IMG/VR virus record: IMGVR_UViG_3300017971_000207
Location: 62,001-126,000 of that record
Reading direction: 5' to 3' (one strand)
DNA: 64,000 bases
From: a virus
Of this stretch, positions 16,139 to 23,258 are shown piece after piece; the stretch's first letter is position 1, and each line of letters opens with the position of its first letter. Under the pieces are notes generated by a model that was not told the DNA's origin, did no database searches, and saw only the letters and a list, made by a program, of their open reading frames with translations. The translations under genes and the position numbers were made by a program.

Positions 16139-18064
16139 CTACCTCCGGCGCAGGAACTGGATAAAGCTGGACGAGACCAGCTGGACGAGGTCGGAGCCTA
16201 TGCGCTCAGCTCGAACTCGCCGCCAAAAGCGCTGCGGCCCAAACATATAGGACAGCTGAGACGGCTCTAGGTCAAAGCGCGTAGGGAAACCGGGCCCCAT
16301 CCGAGACCCGAGGAGAATGCCAGTAACGCCGATCCCCTGAGCCCGTGCCTGCTGCACCTCTTTGCGAACAAAGCGCATTAGCTGAGGAGTGCCGAACGTC
16401 TTCCCGTCACGCCGTCGATGGGTAGGGAACCCATCAGTGACTATGAAGATATGCTTGACCTCGGTTCCACAGCGCAGCTCCTTAACGGCCAGCCGTATAG
16501 CAACGTGGAGCGGGGTACCACCCCCGGCCCCCTTGTCCCCCATCGAGAGCACAGCATCCTTGTGGGAATCATAGCGGGTGATGGTTATCTGGCCAGGCTC
16601 CTGAGAGGAGAAGCCCCAAACCAGACTCTCTACGAAGGGGAAGCGCAGCGCTCGGTTGAGGATGTTGTAGGCAGAGCGGCACTGAATCGTTTTGCTGTGA
16701 CCCATAGAGCTGGAGCGGTCTAGAAGAAGGATGGACCGAAAGCCTTGCCCCCTAGCCTCCGAGCGAAAGCAAGGGACCGGCACACCTGTTACGTGGCGCT
16801 CCAGATAGGCGCCAACGTCCACCCTCGTCCCGCTCTCCTCTAGCGCCGAGGCACGTCGCCCCAGCACGCGGTAAAACTGGGCCCGCAGGCGCCGAATGGT
16901 TCGGCGTTCGTCGGGGTACACGTTCACCGAACCTTCGCGATCGTGGTCAATGAAGGTGACCTTCGCCATGGCGTCCTTCTGTAGCCACGCATCGCGACGA
17001 ACAACCTGCTTCATCTCCTGCAGGACCTGTGCAATCAGGTCCTGCATGCGGTCCTCAGACCGCGCTAGCTCCGCGTCAAACACATCACCGTCACCAACCG
17101 GAGCACACAGAGCTTTAGAGGCCAGAGCCTGCGACCGCGGAGATGTCCGAGACCGGACATAGCTCGACTCGCGCATCAGGCCCTCCAGGGCCTCCGGAGC
17201 GTCGCCGCTGTCTGCTAGAACTCTTGATAGGGCCTGCGCCCTCTCACGGCCAGAGACGGCCTGCGGGGCCTCGGGGTGCCACGGCTGCTGCTCCCCACTT
17301 TCCGCGCTGGCGCTCTCGTCCTCCTTACCGTCTGATGATCCCTCCTCATTGTCCCCGTCTCCCCTCTGCGGACAGGAGGGAGGGGGCTCGCCGCGGGTCT
17401 CACGGATTATCTGATTCACCAGCTGCACGACCAGCCACTTGCTCACCATCAAGGTGGCAGTAAAGTCGCGACCACACACCTTTCGGAACGCCTCCAGTAT
17501 GTATGGCTCGAAGCAGTCTAGGTCCCCAGGCGCCACGCCCTCTGGGTCCCCGCTCAGGCAGGTTACGTAGGAGAGCAGGCCCTCATGGGCCTCGGGCAAT
17601 ATCTCCGCGACAGCCTCACGATCGAGGTCTCTGATGATATCTCTGCTCCCGGCGTATAGCAGTCCCCACAGGGAGAGCACCCGGCGTCGCTCCAGCTGCG
17701 CGATGATATGTCCTAGCAGCTGGCGAACATCCTCCAAGGCAATGGGGACTCCCAGCTTTTCTCCTACCTTCTGCACCTTCTCGGTGTAGGTCTCCACGAA
17801 GAGGCGGGCGGCTTGAGGGTCGCTCTTGAAAAGAATATGCGCTAACTGCAGCTCAACCAGCCGGTAAAAGCTGGAGTGGAAGAAGGGCGCTCTTATCTCG
17901 TGGCCGTCCGTCCCCGGCACGTCGGCGTGGCGCAGCCACAGCTTGCGTTTGGTAATACCCGCAAACATGTCCACGGTCTTGTAGGCCACTGAGCGGGTGG
18001 TCTCATATGCTCGGAGAGCCTCCCGACGCTCTGGAGATAATTCGGCGGCAGCGTCCGGGGTCAT
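16139..18064 (-). CDS. Von Willebrand factor A protein, CobT/MoxR-partner type (641 aa)
   Basis: The C-terminal third is a VWA domain with an intact MIDAS: LLLDRSSSMGHS (D-x-S-x-S), GGGTPLH (Thr) and IVTDGFP (Asp). The N-terminal part is helical with an acidic Glu/Ser-rich segment in the middle (SCPQRGDGDNEEGSSDGKED), as in CobT. The start overlaps the stop of the MoxR-like AAA+ gene (ATGA-type, 18061-18064). AAA+/VWA pairs work as chaperone-like remodelers; CobS/CobT-like pairs are known from phages but their substrate is generally undefined. Here too no chelatase partner is visible. Confidence 0.85.
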   Translation of the reverse strand: MTPDAAAELSPERREALRAYETTRSVAYKTVDMFAGITKRKLWLRHADVPGTDGHEIRAPFFHSSFYRLVELQLAHILFKSDPQAARLFVETYTEKVQKVGEKLGVPIALEDVRQLLGHIIAQLERRRVLSLWGLLYAGSRDIIRDLDREAVAEILPEAHEGLLSYVTCLSGDPEGVAPGDLDCFEPYILEAFRKVCGRDFTATLMVSKWLVVQLVNQIIRETRGEPPPSCPQRGDGDNEEGSSDGKEDESASAESGEQQPWHPEAPQAVSGRERAQALSRVLADSGDAPEALEGLMRESSYVRSRTSPRSQALASKALCAPVGDGDVFDAELARSEDRMQDLIAQVLQEMKQVVRRDAWLQKDAMAKVTFIDHDREGSVNVYPDERRTIRRLRAQFYRVLGRRASALEESGTRVDVGAYLERHVTGVPVPCFRSEARGQGFRSILLLDRSSSMGHSKTIQCRSAYNILNRALRFPFVESLVWGFSSQEPGQITITRYDSHKDAVLSMGDKGAGGGTPLHVAIRLAVKELRCGTEVKHIFIVTDGFPTHRRRDGKTFGTPQLMRFVRKEVQQARAQGIGVTGILLGSRMGPGFPTRFDLEPSQLSYMFGPQRFWRRVRAERIGSDLVQLVSSSFIQFLRRR

Positions 18065-20109
18065 CTCTTCTTCCCGTTGAGGTCTACCTTGAATATCGAG
18101 GTGATGCGCTCCCGGACCGTGGCTTTGTCTGTCCCCTCGAACTTACCGACGACGATGCGCAGCGCGCGGGTTAGGTCCAGAGCTGCAATATCCTCCAGAA
18201 GCTGCACGACATCACGAGGGCTGAGGGCATAGTCCAAGGAAGCCTGGCGAGTCTCGTGCGCGAGCGTCATAACCTGCTTGACCACCTCTTTTCGAACGCC
18301 CCCGTTGAGCACAGCATCCAAGATCTTCTTCTCGCTGGTGGGATTGGGGTAGTCGACCGAGATAACCCTAAAACGAGACTTCAGATCCTCATTGAGCGCG
18401 TACACGCCGCCGTATACCGCCGTGTTCATTGTCCCGGTAACCCACAGCTCCTTACCGGGCTGCAGCTTAAACACCTTCTGCGCCTCGGGCACCTCCACCC
18501 GGCAACGCCAATCTGCTACCGCGTTAAGGATCTTCTGGCTCTGGGGTGAAAGCGAGTTATGCGTACCAAGCCCGTTGGCAAAGTATGTATGAGTCCCCGT
18601 GAGACCTATCTCTCGTAAGGGTGTTGGGGTCCTGTTGACTACCACTCTTTGTACAGTTACCCATCGAGGAACGTCCTCACCGCCCGACGTATTAGGTCTG
18701 GGCTTTTCAGATCCTCTTCCGATAGTCTCAACACTGTATAGCCCATGCTGGTGTAGGCTGCCGTCTCTGCCTCGCGCTGCTCTTTCGGGTGCCAGTAAGC
18801 CCCATCTACCAGCAGTACCTTCTTTCCCCTGGCAATGAAGTCGGGATTGAGGTGCCTCCCATCGGGGGTCGTCAACCATCTGCTGCCGTCGCCGACATAG
18901 TGAACCGGAAGACCTTCTAGGATGCTCATAGCCTTCCGCTCCAGTGCTGTGGGAAGCTCCGCATTCCACCCCGCATGTACAAACTGTATCTTGGCCTCGG
19001 GGTGCGCCTTCAGGTACGCCTTCCGCTTCGCCGACATATTCTGCCTGTGTGCGGGGTCGGACCATATTCTCTGAGCGCGTTCCGAGGCCAAGGCGCGACC
19101 TTTGGGACTCCGCCAAAACGCTGCGGTGGCTTGGCCACCTCGTGCTGCAGCCTCGCGGAACTCGGGGGACCGACAAACTGCCAAACGTTTGGCCCGCCTC
19201 TCCTCGTCGGCCCACTCTTTCTTCATCTGTCGCCTTTTGGTAGCAGCCATCTTTGCCCGCGTGGTTGGGTCCTCGTGCGGGCGCAAATTTCTCAGGAAGG
19301 CTGACATGCCCTCGCGGTACTCTTTGTCCTTCCACCTTTCGCGCATAGCCCTGGAGCGTTTTGCGCGAGCCTCCGGCGTCCTCGCCTTTGCTTGGACGTC
19401 CGGGCGACGTCCCGGATTGTCTCCGTGCGCCATACGTTCGTGAGCTCTTAAGGCCCGCAGGTCCCTCTTCACGCAGCCGCAAGTTTTGCAGGTGTAAGAT
19501 TCGGTCGCCTTCGCGGATGTCTTCGGCATAGGACCAACCTCGTGCGGTCCAAAAAAGGTGGTTACCGCTAGCAGTTATCCTACGCTCACCACAATCTAGT
19601 GTAAAGGAGGTGTTAGCCCATTCATCTCGGACCTCTACCACCGTCTCGATGCCTTGTTGACCAGAGGGTCCGAAGCTCACCACAGCGTCTCCCACCTGGA
19701 CGCGTTCTATAGGCACTTGGAGACCCGAAGGCAGCATTACGTTGGAGGATGGGTGTATGCAATTGATCTCCTCTAGGCAGAGGATACAGCGGCCAACCTC
19801 ATTGGCCACCTCGAAGGCGTTGGTTATGGGCCCTAGAACAAAAGGGGTCGAGCCCCCTCGGATGATGTGCATCCCCAGCAGATGAGAGCGCCGCACATCC
19901 TCTGAGCAGTCAAAGGTGATGATCGGGCTCCGTACCTTGTTAGCGTAGTGCTGGATGGAGAGTGTTTTCCCTACCCCCTTCGGACCACACACAATTGCGG
20001 GTGCCCGAAAGGCTAGCCCATCATACAGAGGGAGCAGGTCCAGGGCGTCGATGTAGGTAACCTGCTTCGGAGCGAAGCTGTCTGCGGGCAAACTTAGAAT
20101 ATCGCTCAT
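18061..20109 (-). CDS. MoxR/CobS-type AAA+ ATPase interrupted by an intein
   Basis: The extein (about 280 residues) has Walker A CGPKGVGKT (about 41-49), Walker B ILCLEEIN (109-116) split from SLSPQSQK by the intein, sensor-1 TGTMNTA and an Arg-containing ALNEDLKSRFR. It pairs with the VWA gene immediately downstream. The single open frame runs through all of the intein, including a 290-codon section where a second gene is encoded in another frame. In that section the ATPase-frame translation is Arg/Gly/Ser-rich and looks like non-selected sequence. It begins 11 nt after the stop of an unknown gene. Confidence 0.88.
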   Translation of the reverse strand: MSDILSLPADSFAPKQVTYIDALDLLPLYDGLAFRAPAIVCGPKGVGKTLSIQHYANKVRSPIITFDCSEDVRRSHLLGMHIIRGGSTPFVLGPITNAFEVANEVGRCILCLEEINCIHPSSNVMLPSGLQVPIERVQVGDAVVSFGPSGQQGIETVVEVRDEWANTSFTLDCGERRITASGNHLFWTARGWSYAEDIREGDRILHLQNLRLREEGPAGLKSSRTYGARRQSGTSPGRPSKGEDAGGSRKTLQGYARKVEGQRVPRGHVSLPEKFAPARGPNHAGKDGCYQKATDEERVGRRGEAGQTFGSLSVPRVPRGCSTRWPSHRSVLAESQRSRLGLGTRSENMVRPRTQAEYVGEAEGVPEGAPRGQDTVCTCGVECGASHSTGAEGYEHPRRSSGSLCRRRQQMVDDPRWEAPQSRLHCQGKEGTAGRWGLLAPERAARGRDGSLHQHGLYSVETIGRGSEKPRPNTSGGEDVPRWVTVQRVVVNRTPTPLREIGLTGTHTYFANGLGTHNSLSPQSQKILNAVADWRCRVEVPEAQKVFKLQPGKELWVTGTMNTAVYGGVYALNEDLKSRFRVISVDYPNPTSEKKILDAVLNGGVRKEVVKQVMTLAHETRQASLDYALSPRDVVQLLEDIAALDLTRALRIVVGKFEGTDKATVRERITSIFKVDLNGKKR
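18556..19761 (-). other. Intein in the MoxR-like ATPase, hosting an out-of-frame endonuclease gene
   Basis: Residues 117-518. N-terminal splicing half: CIHPSSNVMLPSG, block B TASGNHLFWTARGW. C-terminal half: REIGLTGTHTYFANGLGTHN, +1 Ser. Both halves are in the ATPase frame, about 310 residues apart. The intervening residues show no LAGLIDADG motif in this frame; instead the other frame encodes a Vsr-like endonuclease (18657-19529). Flanks rejoin as LEEIN-SLSPQSQ. Confidence 0.88.
18657..19529 (-). CDS. Vsr-like homing endonuclease nested inside the intein in another frame
   Basis: A 290-residue protein read on the same strand as the MoxR gene but in a different frame. It has an N-terminal C2H2 zinc finger (CKTCG, then HERMAH), repeated NUMOD-like basic helices (MRERWKDKEYREGMSAF, IWSDPAHRQNMSAK), and a C-terminal Vsr/DUF559-like nuclease core: LNPDFIARGKKVLLVDGAYWH, then GYTVLRLSEEDL. 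The Asp, Asp and His spacing fits the EDxHD-type fold. A GAGG lies about 10 nt before the ATG. It probably drives mobility of the intein. Related endonucleases are known between split-intein halves; this nested arrangement is unusual. Confidence 0.8.
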   Translation of the reverse strand: MPKTSAKATESYTCKTCGCVKRDLRALRAHERMAHGDNPGRRPDVQAKARTPEARAKRSRAMRERWKDKEYREGMSAFLRNLRPHEDPTTRAKMAATKRRQMKKEWADEERRAKRLAVCRSPEFREAAARGGQATAAFWRSPKGRALASERAQRIWSDPAHRQNMSAKRKAYLKAHPEAKIQFVHAGWNAELPTALERKAMSILEGLPVHYVGDGSRWLTTPDGRHLNPDFIARGKKVLLVDGAYWHPKEQREAETAAYTSMGYTVLRLSEEDLKSPDLIRRAVRTFLDG

Positions 20110-20120
20110 CGCTCAGCTCC

Positions 20121-20678
20121 TCAGCAGTAGAAGGTCAAAAGACGCCCATAGGGTCCCTGAGCTGCCTCGTGCGCCGGAGACTCCTGGAACTCGCCAACAG
20201 TGCGGGCGCCCTCGACGGTTATGATGGGCGCGACCCACACCCGCGTCTGGGGCCGAAAGCCGAGATGCGTGAATACTGCTAGCAGCGCGGGCTGCGGAGC
20301 GACCGGCTGTGTGTCTGCCAGGGCTAAGCCCAGCAGGTCATCAATATCTTCCGAGACGCTTTCCCCGAGGGGAACCTCATCAACCGTCTCATAGATGGTC
20401 AGAACGCCCACCGCCTTGGTCACCTCCGCAAAGCGGCCAACCGCTGCTTGGTGATCCTCCAGAGATAGCTGCTTGCGCTCCACTGCCAGAACCTTAACCC
20501 CAATAGGCTCGCCGTCTGGGTCCGTGGTAGCCAACAGCCACGAGGCCACGGGCAACCTTCCCCGCTGCGTTAATCTTAGCTGCGCCTGTGCAAAGGCCAC
20601 CTCCGCAAAACGCTCCGCGCCTCTGAGCGTGTGCAGATCCTCCGGTAACCTTGGTCGTGTTGTCACTGCTAGTCCCAT
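20121..20678 (-). CDS. Unknown protein, probably leaderless (185 aa)
   Basis: No family recognised. The N-terminal half has two amphipathic helices rich in Ala/Arg, the C-terminal half several short beta-type segments (RVWVAPIITVEG) and an acidic patch (SEDIDDLLGLALAD). The promoter TTGACA-17-TATCTT ends 6 nt before the ATG, there is no Shine-Dalgarno, and no better start follows, so translation is probably leaderless. It ends 12 nt before the MoxR-like gene, suggesting it heads that transcript. Confidence 0.65.
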   Translation of the reverse strand: MGLAVTTRPRLPEDLHTLRGAERFAEVAFAQAQLRLTQRGRLPVASWLLATTDPDGEPIGVKVLAVERKQLSLEDHQAAVGRFAEVTKAVGVLTIYETVDEVPLGESVSEDIDDLLGLALADTQPVAPQPALLAVFTHLGFRPQTRVWVAPIITVEGARTVGEFQESPAHEAAQGPYGRLLTFYC

Positions 20679-20684
20679 GCTGCG

Positions 20685-20713
20685 AAGATAATATGTAACC
20701 TCGCGATTGTCAA
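20685..20713 (-). promoter_or_regulatory. Leaderless-type promoter upstream of 20678
   Basis: TTGACA (20713-20708), 17 bp, TATCTT (20690-20685), then 6 nt to the start codon. Confidence 0.75.
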
Positions 20714-20720
20714 GCGAGGC

Positions 20721-21317
20721 TCAAGCGGTGGGCTTCAGCTTGACACGTGAGGGACGCACCTTGGGGGCGTAGCGGCGGCAGTTAGCAGCTGCGTTAGATG
20801 CCCAGTAGCAGGGGCGTCCGACGTCTCCAGGGGCGTGGCAAACTCCCTGACACTCGCCGGCTTTGAAGTGGGGCGGTATCTCGCCGGATAGGTGTGCACA
20901 CGGATGGGTGTTGACCACCACTTGCTTAATCATCTGAGGGCTCCTTTGCTCGTTGTTGGAGGGCTCCGGCGCAAAGCCGAAGATCATACCGTTTGGGGGA
21001 GATTGGTCCTCTAGCGCATCGAGCGTCTCAAAGGCGAGGTCAATCATGTGGGGGCTATCAGCCGTAACAGCTCGGCGCCTGGCGGTCTCAGGCACAGCAT
21101 CGATGATGGCCCTAGCGGCCCAAGCTTCTGGAGAGAGTCCTCGGGTGGCGGCCCAACTGCTCACAAGCTGGTGCTTACTGCCTAGGGAGATCACAAGCTC
21201 GGGAGGCCGAGGCCGGCGGCGCTGCAGTGCCTTTCGGAGCGCGCCGCCTGCTAAAGCGCCTCCGAGGAAGGTCGCCACCAGAGCGACGCTGTACAGAATG
21301 GCAGATATCATATCCAT
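20721..21317 (-). CDS. Membrane-anchored Cys-rich protein (198 aa)
   Basis: It begins with a hydrophobic segment (ISAILYSVALVATFLGGALA) followed by basic residues (RRRPRP), a typical N-in/C-in or signal-anchor arrangement. The remainder is soluble, with several Cys in the C-terminal third (HPCAHL, CQGVCHAP, RPCYW, NCRRYAP) that could bind metal. No family recognised. It follows the next gene by 3 nt in one transcript with the uracil-DNA glycosylase group. Confidence 0.6.
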   Translation of the reverse strand: MDMISAILYSVALVATFLGGALAGGALRKALQRRRPRPPELVISLGSKHQLVSSWAATRGLSPEAWAARAIIDAVPETARRRAVTADSPHMIDLAFETLDALEDQSPPNGMIFGFAPEPSNNEQRSPQMIKQVVVNTHPCAHLSGEIPPHFKAGECQGVCHAPGDVGRPCYWASNAAANCRRYAPKVRPSRVKLKPTA

Positions 21318-21320
21318 AGC

Positions 21321-21542
21321 CTACTGGGGCAGAGGTACCCCGAAGTGCATATCGCGGAGGTGAGCGCGGAGCACCTCACAGTGCTCAAAAGCTGGGCACA
21401 GCTCACAGGAGGAGAGCCCTTTCATATCCTTGCATGCCTCCACCTTACGCTGGCGGAGGACCGTCTCAAACTGCGGGGTGCCTGGGGTGTATCCTTCCAG
21501 CTCTACGGCAAGGTGTAGCTGCTCTAACCGACCCAGCGTCAT
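21321..21542 (-). CDS. Small Cys-containing protein (73 aa)
   Basis: Not recognised. Contains a CKDMKGLSSCELC...C cluster with a nearby His (FEHCEVLRAHLRDMH), possibly a metal site. ATG overlaps the stop of the gene upstream (21539-21542), so it is coupled to the zinc protein before it. Confidence 0.55.
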   Translation of the reverse strand: MTLGRLEQLHLAVELEGYTPGTPQFETVLRQRKVEACKDMKGLSSCELCPAFEHCEVLRAHLRDMHFGVPLPQ

Positions 21543-21775
21543 GATGGGGTTTTTGCCGCCCGAGCAATACTCCGAATCTCCTCCAGCACGGATTGCGGAG
21601 ACTCGATCGCTCGCCTAAAGCAGCCCTCGTGAAGATACCCAAACTCTCCCTGCTCCTCGTCCTCGTGAAAGCTGTTCTCGGACAACGTCCCGCGAAGTAT
21701 CAGGTACACGCGCGTCCCAGCGTCCAACACCTTCCCACAACCACGACACCTATCAGTCGTTGCTTCGTCGCTCAT
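21539..21775 (-). CDS. Small zinc-binding protein (78 aa)
   Basis: An N-terminal CRGCGKVLDAGTRVY and a later FGYLHEGCFRRAI form a Cys3/His treble-clef pattern seen in many small phage proteins. Overlaps its neighbours on both sides by 4 nt. Function unknown. Confidence 0.6.
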   Translation of the reverse strand: MSDEATTDRCRGCGKVLDAGTRVYLILRGTLSENSFHEDEEQGEFGYLHEGCFRRAIESPQSVLEEIRSIARAAKTPS

Positions 21776-22437
21776 CTCTTAGTCCTTTTCAAGCCCAGTC
21801 GGATCATAACCGCCTGAAGATCCTCCCACACCTGCGGCTTCCACTGCACGTTACGCAGTAGAGCAGCAGGATGGTAGGTAGCGCGGACCGGGACACCCTC
21901 CCAGCTGTGCCACTGTCCCCGCAGAGCCGTAACCTTCTTACCAGACCCTAGCAACGTCTGCGCCGCTGTTCCTCCCATTGCAACGATGCACTGCGGATTG
22001 ACGGCCCGCAGCTGCCCGCAGAGCAACGGGCGGCAGGCGTCTTTCTCTGCGGGCGAGGGCTTACGGTTCTGGGGCTCTGTTCGTCCCCTCGCAATATCCT
22101 CGTCCGAAGGAGGCGCCGTCGGACGGCACAATACCGCGTTGGTGATGAACACCTGGGAGCGCTCCAAGGTCATGGCCTTAATCATGCGGTTTAGAAGCTT
22201 GCCCGAGGAGCCCACAAACGGGACCCCTTCCGCATCCTCCTCAGCCCCCGGCCCCTCCCCCACAAAGGCCAGCAAAGGGCGATCAATGTTCCCCGCACCA
22301 AAAACAACATTACGCCGCTCTCGCGACAGAGCACACGCCTGGCAGCCCTGCGCGCGCTCACGCAAGCGCGCCACCTCGTCCGCCCCCCGCTGACCCGCTA
22401 GGGCCTCTGTCGATAGTAGCGAAAGCTGTGCGCTCAT
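21772..22437 (-). CDS. Uracil-DNA glycosylase, family 4
   Basis: Excises uracil from DNA as the first step of base excision repair. Motifs: CQACALS (two of the four Fe-S Cys, residues about 33-39), FVGEGPGAEEDAEGVPFVGSSG (motif 1 and following loop, noting GEGPG), NAVLCRPT with further Cys at KDACRPLL, and motif 3 ATYHPAALLR. The 221-residue length suits the family-4 (thermostable-type) glycosylases. The promoter TAGACA-17-TAAGAT ends 6 nt before the ATG and no Shine-Dalgarno is present, so leaderless initiation is likely. It heads a run of overlapping genes down to 20721. Confidence 0.92.
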   Translation of the reverse strand: MSAQLSLLSTEALAGQRGADEVARLRERAQGCQACALSRERRNVVFGAGNIDRPLLAFVGEGPGAEEDAEGVPFVGSSGKLLNRMIKAMTLERSQVFITNAVLCRPTAPPSDEDIARGRTEPQNRKPSPAEKDACRPLLCGQLRAVNPQCIVAMGGTAAQTLLGSGKKVTALRGQWHSWEGVPVRATYHPAALLRNVQWKPQVWEDLQAVMIRLGLKRTKR

Positions 22438-22443
22438 GTGAGC

Positions 22444-22472
22444 ATCTTACCCTATGGAGAGGGGATTGTCTA
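22444..22472 (-). promoter_or_regulatory. Leaderless-type promoter for the uracil-DNA glycosylase gene
   Basis: TAGACA (22472-22467), 17 bp, TAAGAT (22449-22444), 6 nt before the ATG at 22437. It faces away from the plus-strand genes starting at 22530. Confidence 0.7.
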
Positions 22473-22529
22473 TCCCACCTCGCCTGGAGCCAGTAACTAG
22501 AGTATGCTCAGAAGGCTGGAGGTCACACT

Positions 22530-22910
22530 ATGGATACTCTTGTCGAACTCTGGGAAAAGCACAGCTTCTGGTTGATCCCTGTAGGCTGGGCGCTTCTCTC
22601 GGGCGCGCTCAACCTCGCGTTGCGCAAGCGCACAGCGGAGGAGTGGGTCGAATATGCAGAGCAGCACCCGCGCCGGGCAGCTATCATCCGACTCATTCGC
22701 GCTCTGGGGTTTGATCCCGCTAAAGCTATCAACGCTGTTCAGCACCTGGTAAATGGGAAAGCTGTAGCGACCCGACGAATGCTGCCGGAGCCTGCTGCTA
22801 AAGCTCTAGAGGCGGCAGAGATCCTAGCGACCGCTAAGGACGAGGACAAGGCCAACGAGGCCAAGAAGGACGAGAAGGAGAAGCCATGCGAAAAGCCGCA
22901 ACCACCCTAA
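22530..22910 (+). CDS. Single-pass membrane protein, possible lysis protein (126 aa)
   Basis: One hydrophobic segment near the N-terminus (FWLIPVGWALLSGALNLAL, about 13-31), then a charged helical domain and a Lys/Glu-rich tail. GGAGGT lies 6 nt before the ATG. Its 3' end overlaps the start of a lipoprotein gene with a Pro-rich tail. That arrangement resembles inner- and outer-membrane spanin pairs (Rz/Rz1) or a holin next to a spanin. Assignment is by architecture only. Confidence 0.55.
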   Translation: MDTLVELWEKHSFWLIPVGWALLSGALNLALRKRTAEEWVEYAEQHPRRAAIIRLIRALGFDPAKAINAVQHLVNGKAVATRRMLPEPAAKALEAAEILATAKDEDKANEAKKDEKEKPCEKPQPP

Positions 22911-23257
22911 TCCTAGCCCTGGCAGCCCTGGTGCTAACCGGCTGTCCCCAGTTTAAGCCGTGGGCCCGAACAGCCCTCGAAGCAGCCCGACACGCCTGCG
23001 CTGCCTACGCGGAGCAAACGGGCCTGTCCTTCAAGGACGTGTGCGACACCGAGGAGAAGCTACGTCCGTTTATCGATTCGATCCTAGCAGCTCAAGCAGC
23101 AGCCGCGGCAAAGGGGGCGGCCGGAGCCTGCAAGTGCCCAAAGTGTGAGGAGGCCCCCAAGCCCGCTGCCCCCGCACCGAAGCCGCCTCCCCCCACGCCC
23201 TCCGCAAAGCCGGAGGCCAAACCCATCCCCAAGCCTGAGCCAGCACCAGGAGGCTGA
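22886..23257 (+). CDS. Small lipoprotein with Pro-rich tail (possible outer spanin)
   Basis: Signal sequence TTLILALAALVLTGC with a lipobox LTGC, so the Cys near residue 20 should be lipidated. A short helical part with a CKCPKC cluster follows, then a Pro/Ala/Lys-rich tail. Starts inside the last codons of the upstream membrane-protein gene. Pro-rich small lipoproteins overlapping an inner-membrane gene are typical of Rz1-like spanins; a lipid-anchored virion protein is the alternative. A lipoprotein with this signal suggests a Gram-negative-type envelope but does not prove it. Confidence 0.65.
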   Translation: MRKAATTLILALAALVLTGCPQFKPWARTALEAARHACAAYAEQTGLSFKDVCDTEEKLRPFIDSILAAQAAAAAKGAAGACKCPKCEEAPKPAAPAPKPPPPTPSAKPEAKPIPKPEPAPGG

Positions 23258-23258
23258 G

